Shown: positions 1 to 8,112, numbered from the stretch's first letter. The stretch: 13,616 bases of DNA from an uncultured Rhodospirillales bacterium (GCA_903932545.1 CAIZGT010000136.1:1-13616); one strand, 5' to 3'. Translations and numbers: made by a program. The notes: generated by a model from the letters alone, not told the origin.

Positions 1-13
1 ACAGGGCTGCGAC

Positions 14-352
14 ATGAAACTGATCATGGCCATCATCAAACCATTCAAGCTCGACGACGTTCGTGAAGCACTGACGCCGCTTGGCGTTCAGGGTCTGACC
101 GTCTCGGAGGTTAAGGGGTTTGGCCGTCAAAAGGGGCAGACGGAAATTTATCGTGGTGCGGAATACCACGTGAACTTTCTGCCAAAAGTGAAGATTGAGG
201 TCGCGGTTCCCGCCGACCTGACCGATCAGGTTGTGGAGGCCATTTCCAAGGCCGCGCACACCGGCAAGATCGGCGACGGCAAGATCTTCATCTTCGATCT
301 CGAACGCGCCGTGCGGATTCGCACCGGTGAGACCGATGGCGAAGCGCTCTGA
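14..352 (+). CDS. glnK: P-II nitrogen regulatory protein
   Basis: Small trimeric signalling protein that senses 2-oxoglutarate, ATP/ADP and, through uridylylation, glutamine. It controls targets such as the adjacent ammonium channel at the inner membrane. The 112-residue product has the family's usual length and opens with the typical MKLIMAIIKPFKLDDVREAL. The T-loop contains Tyr51 in EYHVNF, the classic uridylylation site, so GlnD control is expected. The B-loop region TGKIGDGKIF and the C-terminal RIRTGE segment are both intact. Only 26 bases separate it from amtB, the usual glnK-amtB arrangement in which GlnK plugs AmtB when ammonium is plentiful. GlnB and GlnK are hard to tell apart by sequence; linkage to amtB favours GlnK. 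Its promoter lies outside the window, so regulation cannot be read here. Confidence 0.96.
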   Translation: MKLIMAIIKPFKLDDVREALTPLGVQGLTVSEVKGFGRQKGQTEIYRGAEYHVNFLPKVKIEVAVPADLTDQVVEAISKAAHTGKIGDGKIFIFDLERAVRIRTGETDGEAL

Positions 353-364
353 CCTTTAAATACC

Positions 365-370
365 AAGGAA
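365..370 (+). promoter_or_regulatory. Ribosome binding site of amtB
   Basis: AAGGAA lies eight bases before the ATG at 379. It supports that start over the downstream in-frame ATGs at 388 and 391. Confidence 0.6.
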
Positions 371-378
371 TCTCAACG

Positions 379-1794
379 ATGAAGACAATGATGCGACGCG
401 CTGGATTGGCGCTGCTGCCCTTGCTGGCAGCGATCCCTGCCTGGGCCGATGATACCGCCGCCGCTGCCGGCGCTGCGGCCGCTGCTGCTGCACCTGCTGC
501 CGCCGCCGCCGCCGATGCTGCGAAGCTCGACAGTGGTGACACGGCTTGGATGCTCACCTCCACCGCGCTGGTGCTGATGATGACCATTCCGGGCTTGGCG
601 CTGTTCTATGCGGGCATGGTCCGCAAGAAGAACATTCTTGCCACCTTGATGCAGTCGTTCATGATCACCTGCTTGGTGACCATCACCTGGGCTGTGCTGG
701 GCTACTCGCTGGCCTTCACCAACGGCAACGAATACATCGGCGACCTGAGCCGCTTCATGCTCGACGGCATCGCGCAGAACTTCGACAAGCCGTTCGTGCT
801 CGGTGCCGGCACCGATAGTGCGACGACGGAGACCATTCCTGAGAGCGTCTTCATGATGTTCCAGATGACCTTCGCCATCATCACCCCGGCGCTGATCTGC
901 GGTGCGTTTGCGGATCGCATGAAGTTCTCGGCGATGTGCATCTTCATGGTGCTGTGGTCGATCCTGGTTTACTCGCCCGTCGCGCACTGGGTGTGGTCGG
1001 CAACCGGCTTCCTTGGCGCTGGCGTGTTCGGTCTGCCGGGTGCGGCTGACTTTGCAGGCGGCACCGTGGTGCACATCAACGCTGGTGTTGCTGGCTTGGT
1101 TTGCTGCTTGGTTCTGGGCAAGCGTCTTGGCTATGAAACCGAGAACATGGCCCCCTACAACCTTGCTTACGCCGTGATCGGTGCGAGCATGCTGTGGGTT
1201 GGCTGGTTCGGCTTCAACGCTGGCTCGGCGGTTGCTGCCAACGGCTTGGCCGGTATGGCGATGACGGTGACGCAGATTGCAACCGCTGCCGCTGCTCTGG
1301 GTTGGACGTTTGCGGAATGGGCCACCAAGGGCAAGCCCTCGGTTCTCGGCTGCATCTCCGGCGCGGTTGCTGGCTTGGTGGCCATCACCCCGGCTTCCGG
1401 CTTCGTGACGCCGGGTTCGGCGATCATCATCGGCGTGGCCGCTGGCGTGATCTGCTTCTGGTCGGCAACGAGTCTGAAGCACATGCTGGGTTATGACGAC
1501 AGCCTCGACACCTTCGGCGTGCACGGCATCGGTGGTATCATCGGCGCGCTGCTTACCGGCGTGTTCGCTTACGGCCCGTTCTCGGCAACGAAGGACGCTC
1601 CGGACGGCCTGCACATTGGTGGCCTTGCGCAGTTCGAAGCCCAGGTGGTCGCGGTGTGCGTCACGCTGGTGTGGTCGGGCGTGATGTCGTTCATCATCCT
1701 CAAGATCATCGATGCGGTGATCGGCATCCGTGTTTCGGCGGAAGAAGAGCGTGAAGGTCTGGACGTGTCGCTGCACGGCGAACGCATGGGCTAA
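379..1794 (+). CDS. amtB: Ammonium transporter AmtB
   Basis: Trimeric inner-membrane channel of the Amt/Rh family that carries ammonium inward. The 471-residue protein starts with a cleavable-looking signal peptide (basic MMRR, hydrophobic core, likely cut after AWA at residue 23). An Ala/Pro-rich stretch (about residues 26-48) follows, and then the multi-helix channel. Family marks are PGLALFYAGMVRKKN (71-85), DFAGGTVVHINAG (224-236) and DTFGVHGIGG (377-386). Asp224, His232 and His382 match the conserved Asp and the twin pore histidines. The gene follows glnK closely and ends in a strong terminator, so the two form a bicistron. The P-II partner would bind the cytoplasmic face. The Ala-rich exported linker is longer than in the E. 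coli protein; its role is unknown. Confidence 0.96.
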   Translation: MKTMMRRAGLALLPLLAAIPAWADDTAAAAGAAAAAAAPAAAAAADAAKLDSGDTAWMLTSTALVLMMTIPGLALFYAGMVRKKNILATLMQSFMITCLVTITWAVLGYSLAFTNGNEYIGDLSRFMLDGIAQNFDKPFVLGAGTDSATTETIPESVFMMFQMTFAIITPALICGAFADRMKFSAMCIFMVLWSILVYSPVAHWVWSATGFLGAGVFGLPGAADFAGGTVVHINAGVAGLVCCLVLGKRLGYETENMAPYNLAYAVIGASMLWVGWFGFNAGSAVAANGLAGMAMTVTQIATAAAALGWTFAEWATKGKPSVLGCISGAVAGLVAITPASGFVTPGSAIIIGVAAGVICFWSATSLKHMLGYDDSLDTFGVHGIGGIIGALLTGVFAYGPFSATKDAPDGLHIGGLAQFEAQVVAVCVTLVWSGVMSFIILKIIDAVIGIRVSAEEEREGLDVSLHGERMG

Positions 1795-1817
1795 ATCTAA
1801 CCGCAATTCGGTTGGGT

Positions 1818-1854
1818 AAAGGAGGCGCTCTGGCAACGGGGCGCCTCTTTTTTT
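1818..1854 (+). terminator. Intrinsic terminator after amtB
   Basis: The perfect 7-bp stem GAGGCGC/GCGCCTC (1822-1828 with 1841-1847) extends outward with G-U and A-U pairs (1818-1821 with 1848-1851). It is followed directly by a run of seven T (1848-1854). It starts 24 bases after the amtB stop and should end the glnK-amtB transcript. Confidence 0.9.
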
Positions 1855-1887
1855 GCGCGTGCAGCGCCATCGAGCAAGTCGTTTAGA

Positions 1888-1915
1888 TTGACACAAAATT
1901 CAATTTTCTTATTAT
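1888..1915 (+). promoter_or_regulatory. Sigma70-like promoter for the radical SAM gene
   Basis: A perfect -35 box TTGACA (1888-1893) is followed after 16 bases by TATTAT (1910-1915), five of six matches to the -10 consensus. The surrounding sequence is AT-rich. Transcription would start near 1922 and leave a leader of about 27 bases before the ATG at 1949. It lies just beyond the amtB terminator, so the downstream gene appears to be an independent unit. Confidence 0.65.
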
Positions 1916-1948
1916 CTGTGCAGCAAAAAATTTTATTAGAGTTGGCCA

Positions 1949-2971
1949 ATGCACCCCACTTTAGCCAAGCGGTTTTTCGAAAAACATCCTTCGAATGCTC
2001 GGGTTTTATTTAAGAACTCAGTTTTCCGGATTGAAATTGAAATAAACACTTATTGTAACAGAACTTGCAGCTACTGCCCCAATAGCTTTATTAACCGGCG
2101 GGCAGCGGAAGTCCGTATGTCCGATGATCTATACAGCAACATAATAAGGCAACTTGCAGATATTGAATGGGGCGGTGAATTGTGTTTTCACCGCTACAAT
2201 GAACCGCTTTACGATCGCGACTATATTATCAAAAGACTGACTGAAGCCAGAACTCTGCTTCCACATGCAATTCTCAAAATTTTTACCAATGGGGATTATC
2301 TTGATGCATTATACGCCGCTGGTTGCCGAGCAATTGAAGCGACCGCTCATATCGAACCTGAACATTACACCGATGACCACGCCCATGATGTGCTGAACAA
2401 GCGCATTCAGAATTTGGGGCTGCACTATGTCGAGGTTTCGAGCGAACTGGGCATACAATATCAAGTCCAGGGGCCGGAAGATTTGGACTTTATCTATCGA
2501 GCTTATAATTTTGGCGGCACCGCCAAGGGGGTGCCGGTGCGCCAAGATCGCGGCCAGTCCTTGACTGTGAACGAAACTGTTCGTCGCACAGCGCCTTGTA
2601 TCAGACCATTCGATGAAATGCAGATTGAGACGGATGGCACAATGATGCCGTGCTGCAATTTCCGGTCTGACGTGCAATCGCACAAGCAATATGCAATCGG
2701 CAAACTGACGGCTGAAAGTGATCTATTCGCGGCGTGGACCAGCGAAAATTACGTTGCATGGCGCAAAGGGTTGGTGACCAACGCGCTGAAAACCGGCGCT
2801 TGCGCCTCATGCGCTTACGGTGTGCCAGATGAGGATGATCTCCGCTTTGAGGCCGCCACACAGGCAGCCGCTCCGATGCGGTATTATGCAAAGAAATTCA
2901 TCAGCAAAATTCGTGGGAATGGGTTGGGTTCGGTGGCCTCGGTCGTCGCCAAAAAAGTGATCGGGCATTAG
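1949..2971 (+). CDS. Radical SAM/SPASM domain protein
   Basis: Predicted iron-sulfur enzyme that cleaves S-adenosylmethionine to start radical chemistry; the substrate is unknown. Cys36, Cys40 and Cys43 form the CxxxCxxC cluster motif within NTYCNRTCSYCPN. HRYNEPLYD (81-89) is a variant of the GEP motif. The C-terminal half has Cys217, the pair Cys235-Cys236 in MMPCCNF, and Cys285 and Cys288 in GACASCAYG, as in SPASM or twitch auxiliary-cluster domains. The 340-residue length suits a compact SPASM protein. Base composition is far more AT-rich than its neighbours and codons such as TTA, AAT and ATA are common, especially in the first half, which suggests horizontal transfer. No precursor peptide or partner gene is adjacent. 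I see no strong Shine-Dalgarno before the ATG. Such enzymes occur in peptide maturation and in sugar or surface-polymer clusters; the sequence does not decide which. Confidence 0.85.
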   Translation: MHPTLAKRFFEKHPSNARVLFKNSVFRIEIEINTYCNRTCSYCPNSFINRRAAEVRMSDDLYSNIIRQLADIEWGGELCFHRYNEPLYDRDYIIKRLTEARTLLPHAILKIFTNGDYLDALYAAGCRAIEATAHIEPEHYTDDHAHDVLNKRIQNLGLHYVEVSSELGIQYQVQGPEDLDFIYRAYNFGGTAKGVPVRQDRGQSLTVNETVRRTAPCIRPFDEMQIETDGTMMPCCNFRSDVQSHKQYAIGKLTAESDLFAAWTSENYVAWRKGLVTNALKTGACASCAYGVPDEDDLRFEAATQAAAPMRYYAKKFISKIRGNGLGSVASVVAKKVIGH

Positions 2972-3130
2972 CTTGCGCGTCACGGCGGCTTCGACGGCAC
3001 CGCATGGTATGGCGCGGATTTGAGCTGCGCGTTGCGTGCGCAATCTTGATGATGGCGGCGAATCAGCCACTTGTGGCATAAAGCTCGCACCTTAATCTAA
3101 ATCGCCCGCATCGCCCTGCCGGAGCCCCGC

Positions 3131-5620
3131 ATGCCGCCTGCCATGGCCGCCCCGCCGAATTTTGCCCCCCCGCTGCGCCTGCTCATGCGCCGACGGTTTG
3201 CGGAGTTGTTGGCACTCTTGCTCGCGGGGCTCGGGGCTGCGGTGCTGGTGGCGCTGTCCAGCTACAACCCAGCGGACCCATCCTTTGACACTGCCACCAC
3301 CGCCCGCGCTGTCAATCTCGCGGGGCCGCCCGGTGCTATTGTGGCGGATGCGTTGATGCAGGGTTTTGGCCTTGCGGCGTTCTTGCCCGGTCTGGCGTTG
3401 CTCGGTTGGGCTTGGCGGATCGGCTCGCATCGCGGCTTGACGATGATTTTGCTGCGTATCGCGGGTCTGCTCGCCGCGTTGCCGCTGAGTGCCGCCGTGC
3501 TGGCTGCCATCGCACAACAATCTGCGACGGCACTGCAATTTCCTGCTGCCTCTGGCCCTGGCGGGGCGGTGGGGTCGGTGCTCGCCTTGTCGGGGACTGA
3601 GATGGCGGGCAGCCTGCTTGGGCCGATCGGGAGCGTTGTTGCCCTGCTCGGCGCGGGAGTGTTGGCGCTGCTGCTGTCTGTCATCGCCCTGGGCCTGACC
3701 GCCGGAGAGTGGCGCGCCGCTGGTCGGGCCGCGCGCGGCTCGGCGGTGCAGGCGCGGCGCGCATCTGGCGCGGTGGCACAGGGCACCGGCACGCTGGTGC
3801 GGTTGGGCACGTGGCTGCTGCGCACCGTCAATGGCACCAAGCAAGCCGAGACACCCCATGTGGTGCAGCCATTGCCGCCCGCCCCGCGCCAGCAACTCGG
3901 CATTCCGCGCCATGAAGCACCAACCACCGCCGAACCGGGGAAAACCCCGCTCGCCTTCGACCGTCGCGCCGCGCCCAATGGCGTCCCGCCAGATGCGCCG
4001 CGCGCACGCACTGAGCCCACGCTCGCAGCGCCCGCGCCAAAAATCTCGCGCTTTGCCGGCGCCAAGCCTGAAGCGGCACCACCGCCACCGCAGCATTTCG
4101 AGGAAGCAAGCTGGGAACTCCCGCCGCTGTCACTGCTCACCCCAGCACCGCCGCGTGACCTCAGCGTGCAATTGACCCCCGAGCAGATGGAAGACAATGC
4201 CCGCCTGCTTGAATCCGTGCTCAAGGATTACGGCGTGCAGGGCGAAATTGTCGCCATTCGCCCCGGCCCGGTGGTAACGCTGTATGAACTCGAACCCGCC
4301 CCTGGCACCCGCGCCACAAGGGTGATTGGATTGTCAGACGACGTGGCGCGCAGCCTGTCGGTGCATGCCGTGCGCATCGCCGTGGTGCCGGGTCGGTCTG
4401 TGCTTGGCATCGAAGTGCCGAATGCCAAGCGTGAGACGGTGTATCTGTCCGAACTGCTCAACTCCCCGGAATGGGACGCGCAGAACGCCAAGCTCGGCAT
4501 CGCGCTGGGCCAGGATATCTCCGGCGCGCCGGTGCTGGCCGACATGGCGCGGATGCCGCATCTGCTGGTGGCAGGCACCACTGGGTCGGGCAAATCGGTG
4601 GGGATCAATGCGATGATCCTTTCACTGCTTTACAAGCTCTCTCCCGCCGAATGCCGCCTGATCATGATCGACCCGAAAATGCTCGAACTCTCGGTGTATG
4701 AGGGCATTCCGCATTTGTTGGCCCCGGTGGTAACCGACCCGGCGAAGGCGATCTCCGCACTCAAATGGACGGTGCGCGAGATGGAGCGCCGCTATCGCGC
4801 GATGAGCCAACTCTCGGTGCGCAACCTCGCAGGCTACAACGCGCGCGTCGCCGAGGCGCGGCGTGACGGCAAGGCGGTCAGCCGGCGGGTGCAGACCGGA
4901 TTCGACAGCGAGACCAACAAGCCGATCTTTGAGGACCAGCAAATCGCGCTTGATCCAATGCCGCTGATAGTGGTGGTGATCGACGAGATGGCCGATCTGA
5001 TGATGGTGGCCGGCAAAGACATCGAGGCGAGCGTGATGCGCCTCGCACAGATGGCGCGTGCGGCGGGCATTCACGTGATTATGGCAACGCAACGCCCCTC
5101 GGTGGACGTGATCACCGGCACCATCAAGGCAAACTTCCCCACCCGCATCAGCTTTCGCGTGGTGAACAAGCACGACAGCCGTACCATCCTCGGCGAGATG
5201 GGGGCCGAACAGCTGCTGGGCCAGGGCGACATGCTGTTCCAAGCCGACAGCCGCACCACCCGCGTGCACGGACCGTTCGTCTCGGATCGTGAGGTGGAGG
5301 ATGTGGTGGCGTTCCTGCGCGAACAGGGTGAGCCGGATTATCAGGATGATATCACTGAAGCCCCACCCGAGCCGGAACAACTTGCGCTGTCCGGGATCGC
5401 GGGTGCGGAGGATGACGAGAAAAACCTGTTCGATATGGCGGTTGATATCGTCACTCGCGACGGCAAGGCGAGCACGTCTTATCTCCAGCGTTGCCTCAAA
5501 ATCGGCTATAACCGCGCCGCCAATCTGATCGAGCAGATGGAGCGCGAGGGGATTATCACTGCCCCCAATCATGTGGGTAAGCGCGATATTCTCGCCCGGC
5601 GCCGGGGCGAGGACGAGTGA
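3131..5620 (+). CDS. ftsK: DNA translocase FtsK
   Basis: Septum-anchored ATPase that pumps DNA through the closing division site and helps resolve chromosome dimers at dif with XerCD. The 829-residue protein has four hydrophobic segments (about 23-43, 78-97, 105-128 and 162-189) and a Pro/Ala-rich linker (about 240-345). The RecA-like motor follows, with Walker A AGTTGSGKSVG (481-491) and Walker B VVVIDEMADL (614-623). The C-terminal winged-helix gamma domain (about 763-824) would read KOPS sites. The linker is short compared with E. coli FtsK, as is usual in alphaproteobacteria. The ATG at 3131 is chosen because it leaves the first membrane helix complete, but no strong Shine-Dalgarno precedes it and the exact start is uncertain. 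A GCCAC/GTGGC hairpin without a T-run (3066-3077) lies upstream. Confidence 0.96.
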   Translation: MPPAMAAPPNFAPPLRLLMRRRFAELLALLLAGLGAAVLVALSSYNPADPSFDTATTARAVNLAGPPGAIVADALMQGFGLAAFLPGLALLGWAWRIGSHRGLTMILLRIAGLLAALPLSAAVLAAIAQQSATALQFPAASGPGGAVGSVLALSGTEMAGSLLGPIGSVVALLGAGVLALLLSVIALGLTAGEWRAAGRAARGSAVQARRASGAVAQGTGTLVRLGTWLLRTVNGTKQAETPHVVQPLPPAPRQQLGIPRHEAPTTAEPGKTPLAFDRRAAPNGVPPDAPRARTEPTLAAPAPKISRFAGAKPEAAPPPPQHFEEASWELPPLSLLTPAPPRDLSVQLTPEQMEDNARLLESVLKDYGVQGEIVAIRPGPVVTLYELEPAPGTRATRVIGLSDDVARSLSVHAVRIAVVPGRSVLGIEVPNAKRETVYLSELLNSPEWDAQNAKLGIALGQDISGAPVLADMARMPHLLVAGTTGSGKSVGINAMILSLLYKLSPAECRLIMIDPKMLELSVYEGIPHLLAPVVTDPAKAISALKWTVREMERRYRAMSQLSVRNLAGYNARVAEARRDGKAVSRRVQTGFDSETNKPIFEDQQIALDPMPLIVVVIDEMADLMMVAGKDIEASVMRLAQMARAAGIHVIMATQRPSVDVITGTIKANFPTRISFRVVNKHDSRTILGEMGAEQLLGQGDMLFQADSRTTRVHGPFVSDREVEDVVAFLREQGEPDYQDDITEAPPEPEQLALSGIAGAEDDEKNLFDMAVDIVTRDGKASTSYLQRCLKIGYNRAANLIEQMEREGIITAPNHVGKRDILARRRGEDE

Positions 5621-5633
5621 TACGTTTTTTATG

Positions 5634-5731
5634 CGTCATTGCGAGGCGGCACACGGCGACGAAGCAACCCATCGAAATGCCGACTCGGGGTTCGATGGGA
5701 TGCTTTTTCGCCTGCGCTCGTCGCAATGACG
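5634..5731. repeat. REP-like long inverted repeat between ftsK and recR
   Basis: The outer arms CGTCATTGCGA (5634-5644) and TCGCAATGACG (5721-5731) are exact complements. An inner pair, AAGCAACCCATCGAA (5662-5676) and TTCGATGGGATGCTT (5691-5705), matches at 14 of 15 positions. The whole could fold into one long interrupted hairpin. From memory, the CGTCATTGCGAG...GAAGCAA pattern is typical of dispersed palindromic elements in alphaproteobacterial genomes. It fills the gap between the two genes and may act as a transcript-stabilising or attenuating hairpin. No terminal T-run follows it. Confidence 0.8.
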
Positions 5732-5759
5732 TGCTTGTTTGCGATGTTGGGCAGTAGAG

Positions 5760-6353
5760 ATGGGCGGCCCTGAAATCGAGCGCCTGATCACGCTGCTGTC
5801 ACGCCTGCCCGGCCTCGGCCCGCGCTCGGCGCGTCGGGCGGCGCTCAAGCTGTTGCAAGACCCACACACCCGCATGCTGCCGCTTGCCAGCGCGTTGGCT
5901 GAAGCGGCGGCGGCGATCAAAATCTGCACCCTGTGCGGCAATCTCGACAGCGCCGATCCTTGCTTGATCTGCTCTGATCCGCATCGCGAGCAATCGGTGG
6001 TGTGTGTGGTGGAGCAGGTGGGCGATGTGTGGGCGCTGGAACGCGCGCATGTGCATCGTGGGCTATATCACGTCCTCGGCGGCACACTCTCAGCATTGGC
6101 CGGGCAAGGGCCGGATGATCTGAATGTGCGGCCACTTCTCGCCCGCATTCAAGGCGGTGGCATATCGGAAGTGATCCTGGCGCTCGGGGCCACGGTGGAC
6201 GGCGCCACCACCGCGCATTGGCTGACGGATCGTCTGCGCGTCTATTGGGTGACGATCAGCCGGGTTGGCCAAGGTGTGCCGATGGGCGGCGCGCTGGATG
6301 TGCTGGATGATGGAACATTGGCAGCGGCGTTGCGATCACGCAGGGCGGTTTGA
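5760..6353 (+). CDS. recR: Recombination mediator protein RecR
   Basis: Acts with RecF/RecO to load RecA onto SSB-coated single-stranded DNA at gaps. With the ATG at 5760 the product is 197 residues, close to the usual 198-201. It begins MGGPEIERLITLLSRLPGLG, which contains the helix-hairpin-helix region. Cys56, Cys59, Cys68 and Cys71 form the zinc site (CTLCGN...PCLIC). The Toprim domain follows from VCVVEQVGDVWALE (81-94) with GLYHVLGG (101-108). An in-frame TTG at 5739 would add seven residues, but the ATG matches the family N-terminus better. A canonical Shine-Dalgarno is not evident. It is flanked by REP-like repeats on both sides. Its usual partner, the YbaB/EbfC family gene, is not adjacent, nor is dnaX. 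Confidence 0.95.
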   Translation: MGGPEIERLITLLSRLPGLGPRSARRAALKLLQDPHTRMLPLASALAEAAAAIKICTLCGNLDSADPCLICSDPHREQSVVCVVEQVGDVWALERAHVHRGLYHVLGGTLSALAGQGPDDLNVRPLLARIQGGGISEVILALGATVDGATTAHWLTDRLRVYWVTISRVGQGVPMGGALDVLDDGTLAAALRSRRAV

Positions 6354-6368
6354 CGCCCCACCGAACCT

Positions 6369-6398
6369 GTGATTGCGAGCAAAGCGTGGCAATGACGG
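6369..6398. repeat. Collapsed relative of the REP-like repeat after recR
   Basis: GTGATTGCGAG...GGCAATGACG resembles the two outer arms of the element at 5634-5731 joined by a very short loop, with ATTGC (6372-6376) pairing with GCAAT (6389-6393). It lies in the short space between the convergent ends of recR and the acetyltransferase gene. It is probably a degenerate or deleted copy of the same family. Confidence 0.55.
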
Positions 6399-6402
6399 AT
6401 GG

Positions 6403-6921
6403 CTACCCCTCAATCACAAACCGCCTCACCTCAAGCGATGGACTCTCCACCTCCACCGCCCCTTGCCGGAGAAACATCTGTTCGGCGGCGGCGTTATCGT
6501 CGCGACAGGTCAGCATGATCCGCCGCAATCCGTTTGCCCGCGCCTTCTCTAGCGCCATGGCGAACAGAAAACTGCCGAAGCCTTGCCCGCGCAGGCTCGG
6601 ACGGATTTCCGGCGCAATATGCCCGCCCCAGGCCTCCAACTCAGGTGTGAGGCGGGTGCGGATCACCACGCGGCCCACGAAGGTGTAGGCATAGGTCAAC
6701 CACGCCTCCACCTGCGGCACCCGCAAAGCGCGGCGGCCATTGGGCAGACGAACTTCGGCGTTTGGCGCATTCAGCCACTGCACATGTGCCGCGAAATGGG
6801 CGAAGTCTGCCGGTGGGGCGTCGGGGTGAATCGACAAACCTTCGGCAATGGCGGCCTGATAGGATCGTGCGTAGATATCTGACGGCATCACCAGCCGCGT
6901 GTCATTGGGCGAAAAATTCAT
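6403..6921 (-). CDS. GNAT family N-acetyltransferase
   Basis: Predicted acetyl-CoA-dependent acetyltransferase of about 172 residues; the substrate is unknown. The acetyl-CoA binding motif A is clear as RPSLRGQGFGS at about residues 107-117. A beta-strand precedes it (FVGRVVIRTRL), and the typical C-terminal motif RIMLTCRDDNAAAEQMFLRQGA follows in the second half, where Asn and the FLRQGA segment are usual. This looks closest to the general predicted-acetyltransferase group (COG3981-like, from memory). The start is ambiguous: ATG at 6921, with an in-frame GTG directly upstream at 6924; a TAG at 6931-6933 prevents further extension. An AGGAG-like sequence (complement of 6945-6949) is too far away to help. 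The gene is divergent from cca with only about 45 bases between starts, and convergent with recR. Confidence 0.85.
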   Translation of the reverse strand: MNFSPNDTRLVMPSDIYARSYQAAIAEGLSIHPDAPPADFAHFAAHVQWLNAPNAEVRLPNGRRALRVPQVEAWLTYAYTFVGRVVIRTRLTPELEAWGGHIAPEIRPSLRGQGFGSFLFAMALEKARANGLRRIMLTCRDDNAAAEQMFLRQGAVEVESPSLEVRRFVIEG

Positions 6922-6954
6922 CACACCACGCTAGAATTCGTTTTCTCCTGCGTC

Positions 6955-6958
6955 GAGG
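6955..6958 (+). promoter_or_regulatory. Ribosome binding site supporting the TTG start of cca
   Basis: GAGG ends eight bases before the TTG at 6967. The alternative in-frame GTG at 6976 would be 17 bases away, so the TTG is preferred. Confidence 0.45.
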
Positions 6959-6966
6959 CTGCAATT

Positions 6967-8094
6967 TTGTCGATTGTGATTGCAACACCTGAGTTCCTGC
7001 AACGCCCCGGCCTCGCCGCCGTGCTGCGCGCATTGCCACAAGCGCGCCCGGTGGGCGGCTGCGTGCGGGACACGCTGGCGGGAGTGCGCGTGGCCGATGT
7101 TGATCTGGCCACGCCAACCACGCCCGAACAGACGATCAAGGCGTTGGAATCCGCCGGATTACGGGCAATCCCCACCGGAATCGCGCATGGCACCGTCACC
7201 GCGCTGTCGGAGGGCGAGACCTTCGAGATCACCACGTTGCGCCGCGACATCGAAACCGATGGCCGCCACGCCCAGGTGGCGTTCACCGATGATTGGCGGG
7301 AGGACGCCGCCCGGCGGGATTTCACCATCAATGCGATGTCCCTCACGTCTGACGGCATGGTGCATGATTATTTCGGCGGGGTGGACGATTTGCGGGCGGG
7401 GATTGTGCGATTCGTCGGCTGCTCGGCCACCCGCATCACCGAGGATTATCTGCGCATATTGCGCTATTTCCGCTTCTTCGCGCGCTACAACAAAGCAGAG
7501 CCAGACCACGCCGCCGTGGCAGCCATCGCGACCCATCGTGACGGCTTGGTGCAACTTTCCGCCGAGCGGGTGTGGAGCGAGACCAGCCGCATCCTCGCCG
7601 CCACCACGCCCGATCGGGCGCTCAGCCTGATGCAGCAATTGGGCGTGTTGGCGGTATTGCTACCTGAGGCAAAACTATGCCCGCTGAACGCTCTGCCGGC
7701 CGATCCCATTCTGCGCCTCGCCGCGCTGTTGCCGCACGGCATAGCCCCGCTGAACCTTTCCGGTGCCGAGGCCGAACGCCTGCTTGCTTTGGCAGGCCCC
7801 GCGCCGGACGAGACTGCCAGCGAGGACGATCTGCGCCGCCTGCTCGCTGACACGCCGCCCGATATTCTGCTCGGCCGTGCCTGGATCGCTGGGCGCGCAC
7901 CCGAATTGCGCGACCGCATCGCCGCGATCGCGCCGCCGGTGTTTCCGGTGCAGGGCCGTGATCTGCGTGCGGCGGGGATCAAGGCTGGCCCCCAAATGGG
8001 CCAGATTTTGCGCGAACTGCGCGCAAGCTGGCTCGCCTCGGGCTGCCACGCCGACCGTGCGGCGCTGCTCGCTGAACTATCCAGCCGCGCCTGA
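6967..8094 (+). CDS. cca: CCA tRNA nucleotidyltransferase
   Basis: Adds or repairs the 3'-terminal CCA of tRNAs without a nucleic acid template (class II nucleotidyltransferase superfamily, poly(A) polymerase-like head). Visible motifs are GGCVRD (30-35), the metal-binding DVD in VADVDLAT (44-46), LRRDIETDGRHA (91-102), RRDFTINAM (116-124) and RITEDYLRILRYFRFFARYN (156-175). At 375 residues it is slightly short for the family but appears complete. It begins with TTG supported by GAGG upstream; GTG at 6976 is an alternative. Poly(A) polymerases share these motifs, but the compact size and the alphaproteobacterial setting favour the CCA-adding enzyme. Eighteen bases separate it from the following ABC transporter, so the two are probably co-transcribed. 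Confidence 0.93.
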   Translation: MSIVIATPEFLQRPGLAAVLRALPQARPVGGCVRDTLAGVRVADVDLATPTTPEQTIKALESAGLRAIPTGIAHGTVTALSEGETFEITTLRRDIETDGRHAQVAFTDDWREDAARRDFTINAMSLTSDGMVHDYFGGVDDLRAGIVRFVGCSATRITEDYLRILRYFRFFARYNKAEPDHAAVAAIATHRDGLVQLSAERVWSETSRILAATTPDRALSLMQQLGVLAVLLPEAKLCPLNALPADPILRLAALLPHGIAPLNLSGAEAERLLALAGPAPDETASEDDLRRLLADTPPDILLGRAWIAGRAPELRDRIAAIAPPVFPVQGRDLRAAGIKAGPQMGQILRELRASWLASGCHADRAALLAELSSRA

Positions 8095-8112
8095 GCCTGA
8101 TAAACGCGCGCC

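Noticed and set aside
373..1896. Long open frame of 507 codons on the minus strand opposite amtB
   Set aside because: It mirrors amtB, has no recognisable domain, low-complexity His/Arg-rich composition, and also reads through the terminator. It is a by-product of GC-rich codon bias.
4622..5572. Minus-strand open frame of 316 codons opposite the ftsK motor domain
   Set aside because: The + strand carries clear FtsK motifs throughout; the reverse frame is His/Arg-rich with no motif.
5634..5731. Inverted repeat considered as a CRISPR repeat, attachment site or transposon end
   Set aside because: There is no regularly spaced direct-repeat array, no integrase or transposase gene nearby and no target duplication; it fits a REP-like palindrome better.
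6343..6358. GGGCG/CGCCC hairpin spanning the recR stop as a terminator
   Set aside because: The stem is only five pairs and no T-run follows, so a terminator call is not supported.
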